Below the pieces are notes generated by a model. The model searched no databases and was not told the origin of the DNA. It was given only the letters and a program-made list of their open reading frames with translations. Of a stretch of 64,000 bases of DNA, positions 17,204 to 26,008 are shown piece after piece. The position numbers were made by a program, and so were the translations under genes. Numbering within the stretch: position 1 is the stretch's first letter; each line of letters opens with the position of its first letter. This stretch comes from UBA1413 sp037447215 (GTDB lineage Bacteria; Bacteroidota; Bacteroidia; Bacteroidales; Prolixibacteraceae): the NCBI GenBank assembly GCA_037447215.1, contig JBBIHB010000014.1, positions 1-64,000 on the forward strand, read 5' to 3'.

Positions 17204-18597
17204 GATATACCTGGCTTTGCTCATGGCATGGATGATTATTCCGCCTCAGGTTATTAATGCACAGGATAAGGTGGTCGATCAGATCATTGCGGTGGTGGGG
17301 AATAATATTATCCTAAAATCGGAAATCGAGGAGATGTTTATTCAGCAACAGGCTTCTGGTATCACTAGTCAGGGCGATATGAAATGTGAAATCCTGGAAG
17401 ATTTCCTGGTTGACAAGCTGCTCATTGCTGAAGCGTTGCTCGATACCAATATTATAGTAACCGACAATCAGATTAACCAGCAGATGGACCATCGATTGCA
17501 GATGTTTATCTCCCATTTCGGTTCCGAAAACGAAGTGGAACGGTATTTTAAGAAGCCAATTCCGGCCATCAGGGCCGAATTGAGGGATGTGATCCGCAAT
17601 CAGATACTCAGCGAGACAATGAAAAAAAAGATTGTGGAAAATATTACGGTTACCCCTTCCGAAGTCCGATTCTTTTACCGGAACCTGTCCGAAGATGAAA
17701 TACCTTACATTCCGCCTCAGTACGAATACCAGCAGATAACATTGATACCTGAGATTGATATTGAAGAAGATAACCGGGTAAAAGCTCAGTTACGCGACAT
17801 GAAAAGAAGGGTAGAAGAGGGGGCAAGCTTTGCTACCCTTGCTGTAATGTACTCTGAGGCCCCCGAATCTCGTTTTGGCGGCGAAATTGGATACCTTGGC
17901 CGTGCCCAGCTCGATCCGGCTTATGCAGCAGCAGCTTTTAACCTTCGCGATGACAGGGTTTCAAATGTGGTTAAAAGTGATTTTGGTTACCACATTATCC
18001 AACTCATCGACCGTAAAGGTGAACGGATCAATACCCGCCATATCCTGATGCGCCCCAAGGTTGCCCCCGAAGCCATGGTGCAGGCAAAAAACANNNNNNN
18101 NNNNNNNNNNNNNNNNNNNNNNNNNNNNNNNNNNNNNNNNNNNNNNGCTCGATAGCCTTGCCAATATTATCCGTAAAAATCAGCTCACTTTTGAGAATGC
18201 AGCAATGATGTTTTCGCAGGACAAAACCACCCGCAACAATGGGGGGATGGCCATTAATCCTCAAACCTTGTCAACCAGGTTTGCAGCTGAGGAGCTTGAT
18301 CCCGATGTGAGCAAAATTATCCCAACCATGAAAATCAATGAGATTTCTGATCCGTTTCAAACCATTGATCCAACAACCCGGCAAACTGTATTCAAAATCA
18401 TCAGGTTGGTAAATAAAACCGAAGGTCATAAAGCCAACCTTCAGAAAGATTATCAGTACCTTGCCGAAATGTTCCTCCAAAAAAAACAGAAAGATGTTCT
18501 TGAAAGATGGATTTCAAACCAGCAGGCGAAAACCTATATCAGGATCGATAACACATACGCCAATTGCAACTATCAGTTTGAGAACTGGATTAAATAA
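17190..18597 (+). CDS. surA: SurA-type peptidyl-prolyl isomerase, interrupted by assembly gap
   Basis: Periplasmic outer-membrane-protein chaperone with signal peptide (MKMNKIYLALLMAWMII...NAQ). The SurA N-terminal domain (VDQIIAVVGNNIILKSEIEEM) is followed by parvulin 1 (YQQITLIPE, GGEIGYLGRAQLDPAYAAA, FGYHIIQLIDRKGE) and the beginning of parvulin 2 (NTRHILMRPKV). A 53-N gap at 18094-18146 separates this from the remainder (LDSLANIIRKNQLTFENAA, NNGGMAINP). The two sides are in different frames across the stated gap, so the true missing length is not 53 bases (it should leave remainder 1 on division by 3). Start candidates are 17178, 17190 and 17196. Confidence 0.88.
18094..18146. other. Assembly gap (53 N)
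   Basis: A run of 53 N within the second parvulin domain of surA. Frame analysis of the flanks shows the nominal size is wrong. Related proteins suggest only a few residues should lie between QAKN and LDSLAN. Confidence 1.
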
Positions 18598-18615
18598 TTT
18601 AACATATTTTAATAT

Positions 18616-19587
18616 ATGGATTTGCCAAAATTCAAGAACGATGTGGAGGCACTCGATGCCCTGCGCGAAAAATACAAAGAACTTACAGGCGAAATTAGAA
18701 AAGTTATATACGGACAGGATCAGATTATTGCCCAGGTGCTGAATACCCTTTTCAGCCGTGGTCATTGTCTTTTAATTGGCGTTCCCGGCCTTGCAAAAAC
18801 CCTGCTTGTAACCACCATTTCGAAAGTTTTAGGACTGAAATTCAATCGGATACAATTCACTCCCGATTTAATGCCATCGGACATTATAGGTACCGAAATA
18901 CTCGATAAAGACCGGCAGTTTAAATTTGTACGCGGTCCAATTTTTGCCAATGTAATCCTCGCCGACGAAATTAACCGTACACCCCCGAAAACCCAGTCGG
19001 CTCTGCTCGAAGCTATGCAGGAGAGGTCAGTAACAGCCGCCGGCGAACATTTTGATCTCGACAGGCCATTTTTTGTCCTCGCCACACAGAACCCCATTGA
19101 GCAGGAAGGAACCTACCCTCTGCCTGAAGCGCAACTCGACAGGTTTATGTTTTCAGTATGGCTCGATTATCCGGCGTTTAAAGATGAACTCCTGATTGTT
19201 AAAAATACTACTTCAAATATGGAGTTCGAAATGAAGCCCGTAATCAATGGTTCAGAGATACAGTTCTTTCAGGAACTCATACGAAAGGTACCCATTAACG
19301 ATAATGTTATTCAATATGCTGTGAAACTAGCGGCAAAAACCCGCCCCAATACCGAGTTTGCATATGAAGCCGCAAATAAATACCTGAAATGGGGAGCAGG
19401 GCCACGAGCTTCGCAATACCTTGTACTTGGGGCTAAAACCCATGCAGCACTTCATGGAAAATATTCGCCCGATATTGAAGATGTTCAGGCAGTAGCGGCT
19501 GCAATCCTGCGGCATAGGATTATAAAAAATTTCAAGGCCGAAGCCGAAAACATTAGTGTAGATGAGATAATAAATAAACTGCTCTAA
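18616..19587 (+). CDS. MoxR-family AAA+ ATPase
   Basis: A 323-residue cytosolic AAA+ ATPase of the MoxR group, a chaperone-like family that works with VWA-domain proteins. Walker A is GVPGLAKT (about 55-62), Walker B is ILADEINRTPPKTQ, and sensor 1 is FFVLATQNPIEQEGTYPLPEAQLDRF. The C-terminal lid ends in RHRIIKNF. No DUF58 or VWA partner follows; instead the OstA-like gene begins at the very next base after its stop codon. That places it in the envelope-biogenesis operon. Confidence 0.92.
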   Translation: MDLPKFKNDVEALDALREKYKELTGEIRKVIYGQDQIIAQVLNTLFSRGHCLLIGVPGLAKTLLVTTISKVLGLKFNRIQFTPDLMPSDIIGTEILDKDRQFKFVRGPIFANVILADEINRTPPKTQSALLEAMQERSVTAAGEHFDLDRPFFVLATQNPIEQEGTYPLPEAQLDRFMFSVWLDYPAFKDELLIVKNTTSNMEFEMKPVINGSEIQFFQELIRKVPINDNVIQYAVKLAAKTRPNTEFAYEAANKYLKWGAGPRASQYLVLGAKTHAALHGKYSPDIEDVQAVAAAILRHRIIKNFKAEAENISVDEIINKLL

Positions 19588-21126
19588 ATGAAAATTTTAA
19601 TCGCAAATGATCCTATTTTGCGTATTTTGTTCATTTTTTTATTATTTGCCTCTGGTCACGGTTTGTCTTCCGGGGTATATGCACAAGAGAAAAAGCGTGT
19701 GGATATCGAGCAGGCCGACATTCTCGAAAATAACGAAAAAATAGTGGCCGATGCCAACAGGCTGATTGGTAATGTGCGCATCAGGCACAACGAAATCCTG
19801 ATGTGGTGCGACAGCGCTTATGCCTACACCGGAACCAACAGGGTCGATGCCTTTGGCAATGTGCACATCAACCAAGGCGATACTTTACACTTGTATGCCC
19901 GGATAGTTAATTATGATGGCGACCGCAGTTTTGCAAGGGCCTTCGGAAATGTGAGGCTCATTAACAAGACCACTACGCTTTACACCGATACCCTCGATTA
20001 CGATCTTAACCTAAATATTGGCTATTTTGATGATACAGGAAAAATTGTTGACAGTACCAATGTATTGACCAGCCAGATTGCACGATATTATGTTGATGAG
20101 GATATTGTATGGTTTTACCTGAATGTGGAAGGAAAAAACGAAGATTATCTGCTCACAAGCGATACTGTACGATACAATACAAAAACCGGAATTTTTTTTA
20201 TTCAAGGTCCTACCACTATCCGCGATTCCCTTAATAATATTTATGCTGAAGATGGTTGGTACGATTCAAGGACTGGTGAGGCACAATTGCTTAAAAACCC
20301 TTTTATTTGGAACGAAAGCCAGCAACTCAGGGGGAATTTCATCGATTACAACCGAAATGTCGGGTTTGGTAAGGCAAAAGGTTTTGTTGAGATTATTGAT
20401 TTAGAGAACAACGTAATTGTGAAGGGCATGAATGCCTGGTATGACGAGGTGAACGAAATTGCTTACATGACTGATTCAGCGGTTTTTATTCTTATCGGTA
20501 AACAGGATTCGCTTTTTCTTCATGCTGACACCCTTAAAACTTTACCTGATACCAATAAGGATGAAAAAATTATCAAAGCGTATTACGGTGTCAGGTTTTT
20601 CAGGACCGACATTCAGGGAAAATGTGATTCTCTCCTATATTTCACACGCGATTCAACAGTTCAGATGCTCCGTAATCCCGCGCTTTGGTCCGAAACGCAC
20701 CAACTTGTGGCCGATTTGATTGAAATGAGGACACGAACCGATGCTCCTGATGAACTTTTACTGCGAAACAATTCATTTATCATTTCTAAGCAGGATTCCC
20801 TGATGTTCGACCAGGTAAAAGGAAAAAATATGACAGGTTTTATTGTTGAAAACAAACTGCAACGGATTGATGTGGATGGGAATGGCCAAACCCTGTACTA
20901 TGCCCGTGACAAAGGGAATATTATAGGTCTCAATCGCGCCGAAAGCAGTAAAATATCCATAATATTTCAGGATAGTAAGATTCACAGCATTAAGTTTTAT
21001 ACTATGCCTGAAGGAAAACTTACACCCATCCTCCAGCTTTCGGATGAAGAGAGAAGATTATCAGGTTTTGATTGGAAAGAGGCAATCAGACCTGCCGATA
21101 AAGATGATATTTTCAGGAAAAATTAG
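19588..21126 (+). CDS. OstA/LptA-like envelope protein
   Basis: A 512-residue exported protein (signal peptide ending about GVYAQ) made of OstA/LptA-like repeats: NEKIVADANRLIGNVRIRHN, MWCDSAYAYTGTNRVDAFGNV and TLYTDTLDYD. These form the beta-jellyroll used by LPS-transport proteins. It likely takes part in lipopolysaccharide transport across the periplasm. There is no LptD barrel domain at this length. It is the terminal gene of the guaB/PpiC/SurA/MoxR run and starts directly after the moxR stop. Confidence 0.82.
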   Translation: MKILIANDPILRILFIFLLFASGHGLSSGVYAQEKKRVDIEQADILENNEKIVADANRLIGNVRIRHNEILMWCDSAYAYTGTNRVDAFGNVHINQGDTLHLYARIVNYDGDRSFARAFGNVRLINKTTTLYTDTLDYDLNLNIGYFDDTGKIVDSTNVLTSQIARYYVDEDIVWFYLNVEGKNEDYLLTSDTVRYNTKTGIFFIQGPTTIRDSLNNIYAEDGWYDSRTGEAQLLKNPFIWNESQQLRGNFIDYNRNVGFGKAKGFVEIIDLENNVIVKGMNAWYDEVNEIAYMTDSAVFILIGKQDSLFLHADTLKTLPDTNKDEKIIKAYYGVRFFRTDIQGKCDSLLYFTRDSTVQMLRNPALWSETHQLVADLIEMRTRTDAPDELLLRNNSFIISKQDSLMFDQVKGKNMTGFIVENKLQRIDVDGNGQTLYYARDKGNIIGLNRAESSKISIIFQDSKIHSIKFYTMPEGKLTPILQLSDEERRLSGFDWKEAIRPADKDDIFRKN

Positions 21127-21133
21127 TCCCCTG

Positions 21134-21508
21134 TTATTTTTCCACAATTTTTCTTCCAAATGGTGTAAGAGCCAGAGACATCAGTTTAAAATGCTGTTTT
21201 GCAAAGGGAATCCCGATAATGGTTATTCCAAGTAGTAATCCGAATAAAAGATGGGTAACAGCAATCCAGAAACCAGCCGCAATCAGCCATATTATATTCA
21301 TGATGGTTGACAGGCATCCGGGAGCCCACTCGCGAAGCTGAATTGTTTTATTAAATGGCCATATGGCAACTTCGGCAAGTTTGAATATTTGTAAACCGAA
21401 GGGAATTCCAACAATGGTCAGGCACATGGCAATAGCTCCGACAATATACTCAACAAAGATGAGAAATCCCCCGAAAACAAGCCAGATAATATTTCCCAGT
21501 AAACTCAT
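21134..21508 (-). CDS. YccF-family inner-membrane protein
   Basis: A 124-residue membrane protein with two repeats of the YccF domain: GNIIWLVFGGFLIFVEYIVG... then IMNIIWLIAAGFWIAVTHLL.... Each repeat carries the G(I/L)PFGLQIFKLA / GIPFAKQHFKLM signature. About four membrane segments. Molecular function unknown. Its stop lies 7 bp from the stop of the convergent OstA-like gene. Confidence 0.88.
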   Translation of the reverse strand: MSLLGNIIWLVFGGFLIFVEYIVGAIAMCLTIVGIPFGLQIFKLAEVAIWPFNKTIQLREWAPGCLSTIMNIIWLIAAGFWIAVTHLLFGLLLGITIIGIPFAKQHFKLMSLALTPFGRKIVEK

Positions 21509-21552
21509 ACCAAAATAGTCTTTACATGTTAGTTAATGCTTTGGAAGTATTA

Positions 21553-22938
21553 TTACACTTTCCTCAATTTCCAACGGCCACGCCTGAACAGGATCCAGGC
21601 AATAACCGCAAGCAACGATTCGGCAATTACAATCGCCAGGCTGGCCCCATGAAGTCCCTGGTTGAGCAGGATGGCCAATACCCATGCAAGAGGGATTTCT
21701 ATTAGCCAGAAGCAGATCAGGTTTAATATACTTGGAGTAATCGTATCTCCACTACCATTGAAGCCCTGCATCATAACCATACTTAAACCGTAAAATATAA
21801 AACCGAAACTGACAATCCGGAGTACGATGACTCCCTCCTGAAGCACGGAAGCATCCTGAATGAATATCCGTATAAATTGTTCGGGCCATATAATCATTGC
21901 CAGGGAAACGAGACCCATGTAGGCCATATTGATATAACTGGTAATCCAAACCGAACGTTCGGCCCGGTCAGGAGCACCTGCACCTAAGTTTTGTCCTACG
22001 AGTGTTGCCGCTGCATTGCTTAGTCCCCATGCGGGAAGTAAAAGGAAGATGATAATACGTATAGCAATGGTATAGCCTGCAAGCGCAGCAGCGCCAAATA
22101 CAGCAATAATCCTTACAAGCAATATCCACGAACTGGTTGCTATAAGGTTCTGGGCTATTCCGCCAACCGAAAGCCTTAACAGGCTGACCATAATTTCAGG
22201 TTTAAAACCAATGCTCTTACGCGTTAAGTGTATCCGGTGGTGGCTTTTAAACAAGAGGTAAAACTGGTAAGCTACTGCAATACTCCGGCCTGTAGCAGTT
22301 GCAATTGCTGCCCCTTTGATGCCCAATGCAGGGATAGGCCCAAACCCAAAAATCAGTAAAGGGTCTAAAACCAAGTTTATCAGGTTGGCCGGGTAGAGTA
22401 CCCGCATCGAAATGGCAGCATCGCCCGAACTGCGGAAAACAGCATTTATAATAAAAAGCAACATGACAATCCCGTTCGAGCCAAACATAATAGCCGGATA
22501 CATATATCCTTCATCAATCATTTCATTTGTAGCACCCATTAACCGCATAAATGGCTTAGCCCAGATTATCCCTATTGCTGAAATCACTGTAGAAACGATT
22601 ACGGCCAACAGAATGGCCTGAAAAGCTGCAATGCCCGCTTTTTCTGGATTCTTCTCACCAATCCGCCGTGCAACCAATGCTGTTGTAGCTAGGCTCAGAC
22701 CTGCACCAATGGCATATACAATGGTCATTACCGACTCGGTGATGCCTACTGTTGCAACAGCATTGGCTCCTAATTTCGAAACAAAAAATATATCAACAAC
22801 TGCAAAAACCGATTCCATAACCATTTCAAGTACCATCGGTACAGCAAGTATAAATATGGCCTTTCCAAGCCGCGTACTGGTAAAATCGCGCTCAGTCCCT
22901 GCAATTGCCTCTTTAATATCTTGCCATATCTCTTTCAT
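21553..22938 (-). CDS. MATE-family efflux transporter
   Basis: About 461 residues with 12 hydrophobic segments in two matching bundles, as in NorM/DinF-type MATE transporters that export drugs or metabolites using Na+ or H+. Typical stretches are AIFILAVPMVLEMVMESVFAVVDIFFVSKLG and, in the second half, AAATLVGQNLGAG. I chose the ATG at 22938 (MKEIWQDIKEA); an in-frame ATG at 22992 adds a basic, isoleucine-rich segment. A minus-strand -7 box (TACTTTTG) at 23127-23134 may drive it and sits inside the inverted repeat next to the divergent MerR gene, so the two genes could share control. Confidence 0.88.
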   Translation of the reverse strand: MKEIWQDIKEAIAGTERDFTSTRLGKAIFILAVPMVLEMVMESVFAVVDIFFVSKLGANAVATVGITESVMTIVYAIGAGLSLATTALVARRIGEKNPEKAGIAAFQAILLAVIVSTVISAIGIIWAKPFMRLMGATNEMIDEGYMYPAIMFGSNGIVMLLFIINAVFRSSGDAAISMRVLYPANLINLVLDPLLIFGFGPIPALGIKGAAIATATGRSIAVAYQFYLLFKSHHRIHLTRKSIGFKPEIMVSLLRLSVGGIAQNLIATSSWILLVRIIAVFGAAALAGYTIAIRIIIFLLLPAWGLSNAAATLVGQNLGAGAPDRAERSVWITSYINMAYMGLVSLAMIIWPEQFIRIFIQDASVLQEGVIVLRIVSFGFIFYGLSMVMMQGFNGSGDTITPSILNLICFWLIEIPLAWVLAILLNQGLHGASLAIVIAESLLAVIAWILFRRGRWKLRKV

Positions 22939-23047
22939 CCCGGCATTATCTATCTTTATGATTATTATTTTTCTCTTCGGATGGTGTTCCATTATTCATC
23001 AGTATGTCAGTATGCATGATGATAAGTAGAGATTTTTTGTTTGTTTA

Positions 23048-23055
23048 ATATTTTT
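23048..23055 (+). promoter_or_regulatory. Predicted -7 box for the MerR-type regulator
   Basis: TATTTTTG matches TAnnTTTG, 94 bases before the regulator's ATG. The inverted repeat at 23104-23136 lies between. Confidence 0.35.
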
Positions 23056-23103
23056 GGTTAGGAAAATAAACAAATATTCTTTTTTTTTGTTAATTTTTAA
23101 AAA

Positions 23104-23136
23104 TTTACTTTTATCTGAAATTGTTGCAAAAGTAAA
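23104..23136. promoter_or_regulatory. Candidate operator: TTTACTTTT-N15-AAAAGTAAA
   Basis: Perfect 9-bp inverted repeat with a 15-base spacer, ending 5 bases before the ATG of the MerR-family gene. The right arm overlaps a minus-strand TACTTTTG box pointing toward the MATE gene. Confidence 0.45.
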
Positions 23137-23141
23137 CATTT

Positions 23142-24017
23142 ATGAAAGAAAGGATATACTCCATTAAAGACCTCGAAATAATGTCGGGGATAAAAGCCCA
23201 TACCATCCGGATATGGGAAAAGCGCTATAACCTGCTGGACCCCGACCGCACAGATACAAATATCAGGTTATACAGTGATAATGACCTTAAGCGGCTACTC
23301 AACATTTCTTTCCTTGTATACCGTGGCTACAAAATTTCAAAAGTAAGTACATGGGACGAACAGAAACTTTCTGATGAAATATTGAAGCAACAATATGCAA
23401 ACTCGGATGTGGATACTTATCTCGACCGGATGACAGTGCACATGGTAAATTTTGATGGTTATTCCTTCACCCGTATCTCAGATGAAATAATTCAGAGATA
23501 CGGATTCGACGAAGCCATCCGAACAGTATTTTTTCCTTTTTTCGAAAAAATTGGGGTTTTCTGGCAAGTAGGTTCAATTTTTCCGGCTCAGGAACATTAT
23601 ATTTCAAATCTTTTCAGACAGAAACTTATAGTAGAGATTGACAAACTTGATTCAGGATTGCCCGATGCCGACATTATGCTGTTTTATCTGCACGAAAATG
23701 AGATGCACGAAATCAGCTTGCTTTATTACAGCTACCTTGCACGGAAAAAGGGTTTTCAGGTATATTACCTTGGGCAGAACGTACCAATGGTGGATCTTCA
23801 GCGATTGGGAAAAGTTGATTCGATTAAGTATGTTTTCACTGCCTTTATCAATTCAATTGAGCGTAGCGAGCTTGAGAAATATTTGGTTGAAATAAGTAAA
23901 CTCTTTAAAGACAAGAAGATAATGATTACAGGCAGGCAACTCAACATTCTAACGCCCCAAATTCCATCGGAATTTTCTGTTATTGAATCATACCATGATT
24001 TTGATAAATTTATCTGA
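23142..24017 (+). CDS. MerR-family regulator with B12-binding-like C-terminus (LitR/CarH-like)
   Basis: A 291-residue regulator. Residues 1-70 are a MerR winged helix (YSIKDLEIMSGIKAHTIRIWEKRYNLL, then IRLYSDNDLKRLL). The rest resembles the CarH/LitR helical-bundle plus cobalamin-binding module (EEHYISNLFRQKL-like QEHYISNLFRQKL; then FYLHENEMHEISLLYYSYLARKKGF). In photosensing CarH proteins the motif is E/D-x-H-x2-G. Here EMHEIS keeps Glu and His but has Ser in place of Gly, so B12 binding is uncertain. It is divergent from a MATE exporter and upstream of a flavin reductase-rubredoxin gene. Confidence 0.82.
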   Translation: MKERIYSIKDLEIMSGIKAHTIRIWEKRYNLLDPDRTDTNIRLYSDNDLKRLLNISFLVYRGYKISKVSTWDEQKLSDEILKQQYANSDVDTYLDRMTVHMVNFDGYSFTRISDEIIQRYGFDEAIRTVFFPFFEKIGVFWQVGSIFPAQEHYISNLFRQKLIVEIDKLDSGLPDADIMLFYLHENEMHEISLLYYSYLARKKGFQVYYLGQNVPMVDLQRLGKVDSIKYVFTAFINSIERSELEKYLVEISKLFKDKKIMITGRQLNILTPQIPSEFSVIESYHDFDKFI

Positions 24018-24044
24018 ATACTACAGTTTTTTTGAATTATTTTT

Positions 24045-24839
24045 TTGATGGGTGATTTTAAGTACCTTCGGGAAAAAATCACAGCAATGGAATACAAGGC
24101 ATTTCATAAACTTTCATACGGCCTCTATATTGTTTCTTCCCATTATGAAGGAAAACTTTATGGCTATATTGGCAATACTGTTTTTCAGGTTACTTCGAAA
24201 CCAGCACAGATTGCAATCAGCTGTCATAAGAACAACGACACGCATGATGCAATTCTAAAAAGCAGGGTATTTTCATTGTCGGTCCTTCGCAAGGAAGTTA
24301 GTACCTCGCTGATTGGCGAATTTGGTTTTATGGCGAGCAGTGAAATCGATAAATTTTCCAATGTAAAAGTAATTACAGGTATTACCGGCGCGCCCATTGT
24401 AACCGATTCGTCGGTTGCCTGGTTCGAATGCAGTGTAGTAAAGGCAATTGATGTGGGATCTCATACGCTCATTATAGGCGAGGTTGCCGATAGCCGCTTA
24501 CTATCAGATGAAGAACCACTCACCTACGAATATTACCGCGAAAAATATAAAATGCTCGCACCCCGTAATGCGCCCACTTTTATAGAGAAGGAGAAACCCA
24601 ATACAGCATATAAAGTTACTCTGGTAAATCAGGTAACTGCTTCAAATCAATCACCCAAAGAATCGGATGAAGACGATTATGAGCAATTTATTTGTGCCAT
24701 TTGTGGTTATGTATATAGGCCCGAAGATGGCGATCTGTCAATAGGAATTCCCCCGGGAACCCCATTCAGTGAAGTTCCCGAAGATTATCGGTGCCCGATT
24801 TGCAATGCCGGCAAGGATTACTTCAAGCCTTTACAATGA
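24045..24839 (+). CDS. Flavin reductase-rubredoxin fusion (high-molecular-weight rubredoxin type)
   Basis: A 264-residue redox protein. Residues ~15-165 are an FMN-binding flavin-reductase-like domain (AFHKLSYGLYIVSS, SVLRKEVSTSLIGEFGF). A ~40-residue linker leads to a C-terminal rubredoxin with four cysteine ligands at 217, 220, 250 and 253 (FICAICGYVY...YRCPICNAG). Such fusions pass electrons from NAD(P)H to partners such as flavodiiron proteins in oxygen or NO detoxification. No flavodiiron gene is in this window. The start could be 24045 or the ATG at 24087. Its end overlaps the convergent CDGSH gene by 9 bp. Confidence 0.87.
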   Translation: MMGDFKYLREKITAMEYKAFHKLSYGLYIVSSHYEGKLYGYIGNTVFQVTSKPAQIAISCHKNNDTHDAILKSRVFSLSVLRKEVSTSLIGEFGFMASSEIDKFSNVKVITGITGAPIVTDSSVAWFECSVVKAIDVGSHTLIIGEVADSRLLSDEEPLTYEYYREKYKMLAPRNAPTFIEKEKPNTAYKVTLVNQVTASNQSPKESDEDDYEQFICAICGYVYRPEDGDLSIGIPPGTPFSEVPEDYRCPICNAGKDYFKPLQ

Positions 24840-25067
24840 CCTGTGTGTACCGTCGCAGAAGGGCTTATTCGATGATTGTTTGCAGTTGCAAAGCCAGACA
24901 TCCTTTTTCTCTTCAATTTTGAAAGCCACAGGGGTTATTCCTGTTCCTCTGTGTGTCCCGTCGCAAAATGGCTGGTTCGAACTACGGCCACAGGCACACC
25001 AATAGTAATCACCTGCTTCGAGTGAAAGCATAACCGGCTTTTTGTCGAAAATTACTGGATTTTCCAT
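24831..25067 (-). CDS. Tandem CDGSH iron-sulfur protein (mitoNEET-like)
   Basis: A 78-residue protein with two CDGSH domains: C-x-C-x2-S...PFCDGTH at about residues 24-39 (CACGRSSNQPFCDGTH) and again at about 60-75 (CNCKQSSNKPFCDGTH). Each binds a [2Fe-2S] cluster with three Cys and one His. Function in bacteria is not well defined; iron-sulfur or electron handling is likely. It is convergent with, and overlaps by 9 bp, the flavin reductase-rubredoxin gene. It is 8 bp downstream of the propeller gene on its own strand. Confidence 0.9.
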   Translation of the reverse strand: MENPVIFDKKPVMLSLEAGDYYWCACGRSSNQPFCDGTHRGTGITPVAFKIEEKKDVWLCNCKQSSNKPFCDGTHRSL

Positions 25068-25075
25068 GTTGTTTT

Positions 25076-25906
25076 TTATTGTTGGATTTTATAGGCCACT
25101 ACACGGTTGTCGAAAAATGTGGGAACAAGGAGCAATTGTGGATTTATACCATAATCAATGTCGGCGGAATTGATGTTTTGTTCCGAGGTGTCGAGCAGTT
25201 TAATTATTTGATTGTTTTTAAAGAGGAAAACCCTTCCTGCCCAATGCGAATAAATAAAATCCCCTTCATGTGTTTTTTCCAATCCGTCAACTCCACCGGC
25301 ATCATCAACGACTACATTCATTTCTTTCGAATTTAAGTCAATGGAGAAAATTTTATGATCGCCCACAAAAAGTTTCCCGTTTTCTGTATATAATCCGTTG
25401 GGGCGGTTAAATAATTCCGATTGAAACCAGACGGAAAAAACACCATCCTTCAGAATATGGATCTTTTTAGTCATCATATCCGAAACATAAACATGCCCAT
25501 TGGGGCAAACGGTTACGTCGTTTAAAAACTGAGCTCCCGGTGCCGGGTAGCTTTTCAGAATTTTTCCGGTTTTTATGTCAATCTCAACCAGTTGATCAAT
25601 GTCGGCAACATAGAGCTTTCCTTCAAATATTCCCAATCCTTTTGGTGCATTCAGTCCTTTTGCCCATTCCTGATGTTTGATTTCGCCATTCAGGGTAACA
25701 ACAGCTATATACCCTTTGCCATCTTTTTCCGATGGATTTCCGTTTATGCACGATGCATAAATTAGATCGGTAGCTTCGGAATAAATCACCGATTCAACAG
25801 TTTTCAAAACAGGTTTGGTTTCCCATGCTTTTATCAGTTTCTGCGCGAGTGCCGGTAAGGTAACCATCGTTAATAACAGAATAGCAGCAAACAAAGATTT
25901 TTTCAT
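25076..25906 (-). CDS. Secreted SMP-30/gluconolactonase-like beta-propeller
   Basis: A 276-residue exported protein (signal peptide MKKSLFAAILLLTMVTLPALAQ) with six-bladed-propeller repeats of the SMP-30/LRE type: NAPKGLGIFEGKLYVADIDQLVEID, FLNDVTVCPNGHVYVSD, NRPNGLYTENGKLFVGD. The Asn-Asp and Asn-Gly positions that bind metal in lactonases are visible (FLNDV, RPNGL), so lactone hydrolysis is possible. The substrate is unknown. A CDGSH gene follows 8 bp downstream. Confidence 0.78.
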   Translation of the reverse strand: MKKSLFAAILLLTMVTLPALAQKLIKAWETKPVLKTVESVIYSEATDLIYASCINGNPSEKDGKGYIAVVTLNGEIKHQEWAKGLNAPKGLGIFEGKLYVADIDQLVEIDIKTGKILKSYPAPGAQFLNDVTVCPNGHVYVSDMMTKKIHILKDGVFSVWFQSELFNRPNGLYTENGKLFVGDHKIFSIDLNSKEMNVVVDDAGGVDGLEKTHEGDFIYSHWAGRVFLFKNNQIIKLLDTSEQNINSADIDYGINPQLLLVPTFFDNRVVAYKIQQ

Positions 25907-26008
25907 ACTTATTTATGTTCTGATGTCTGAATTTTATGTGATTATAACGTAAATCAGCCAATAAAGGTTAAATTCGTAAAGCATTTTTTTAATTTAATAA
26001 CCATTTGG

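Noticed and set aside
16730..17224. A 164-codon minus-strand frame opposite the SurA-like lipoprotein
   Set aside because: Shadow; the plus-strand gene has a lipobox and operon overlaps.
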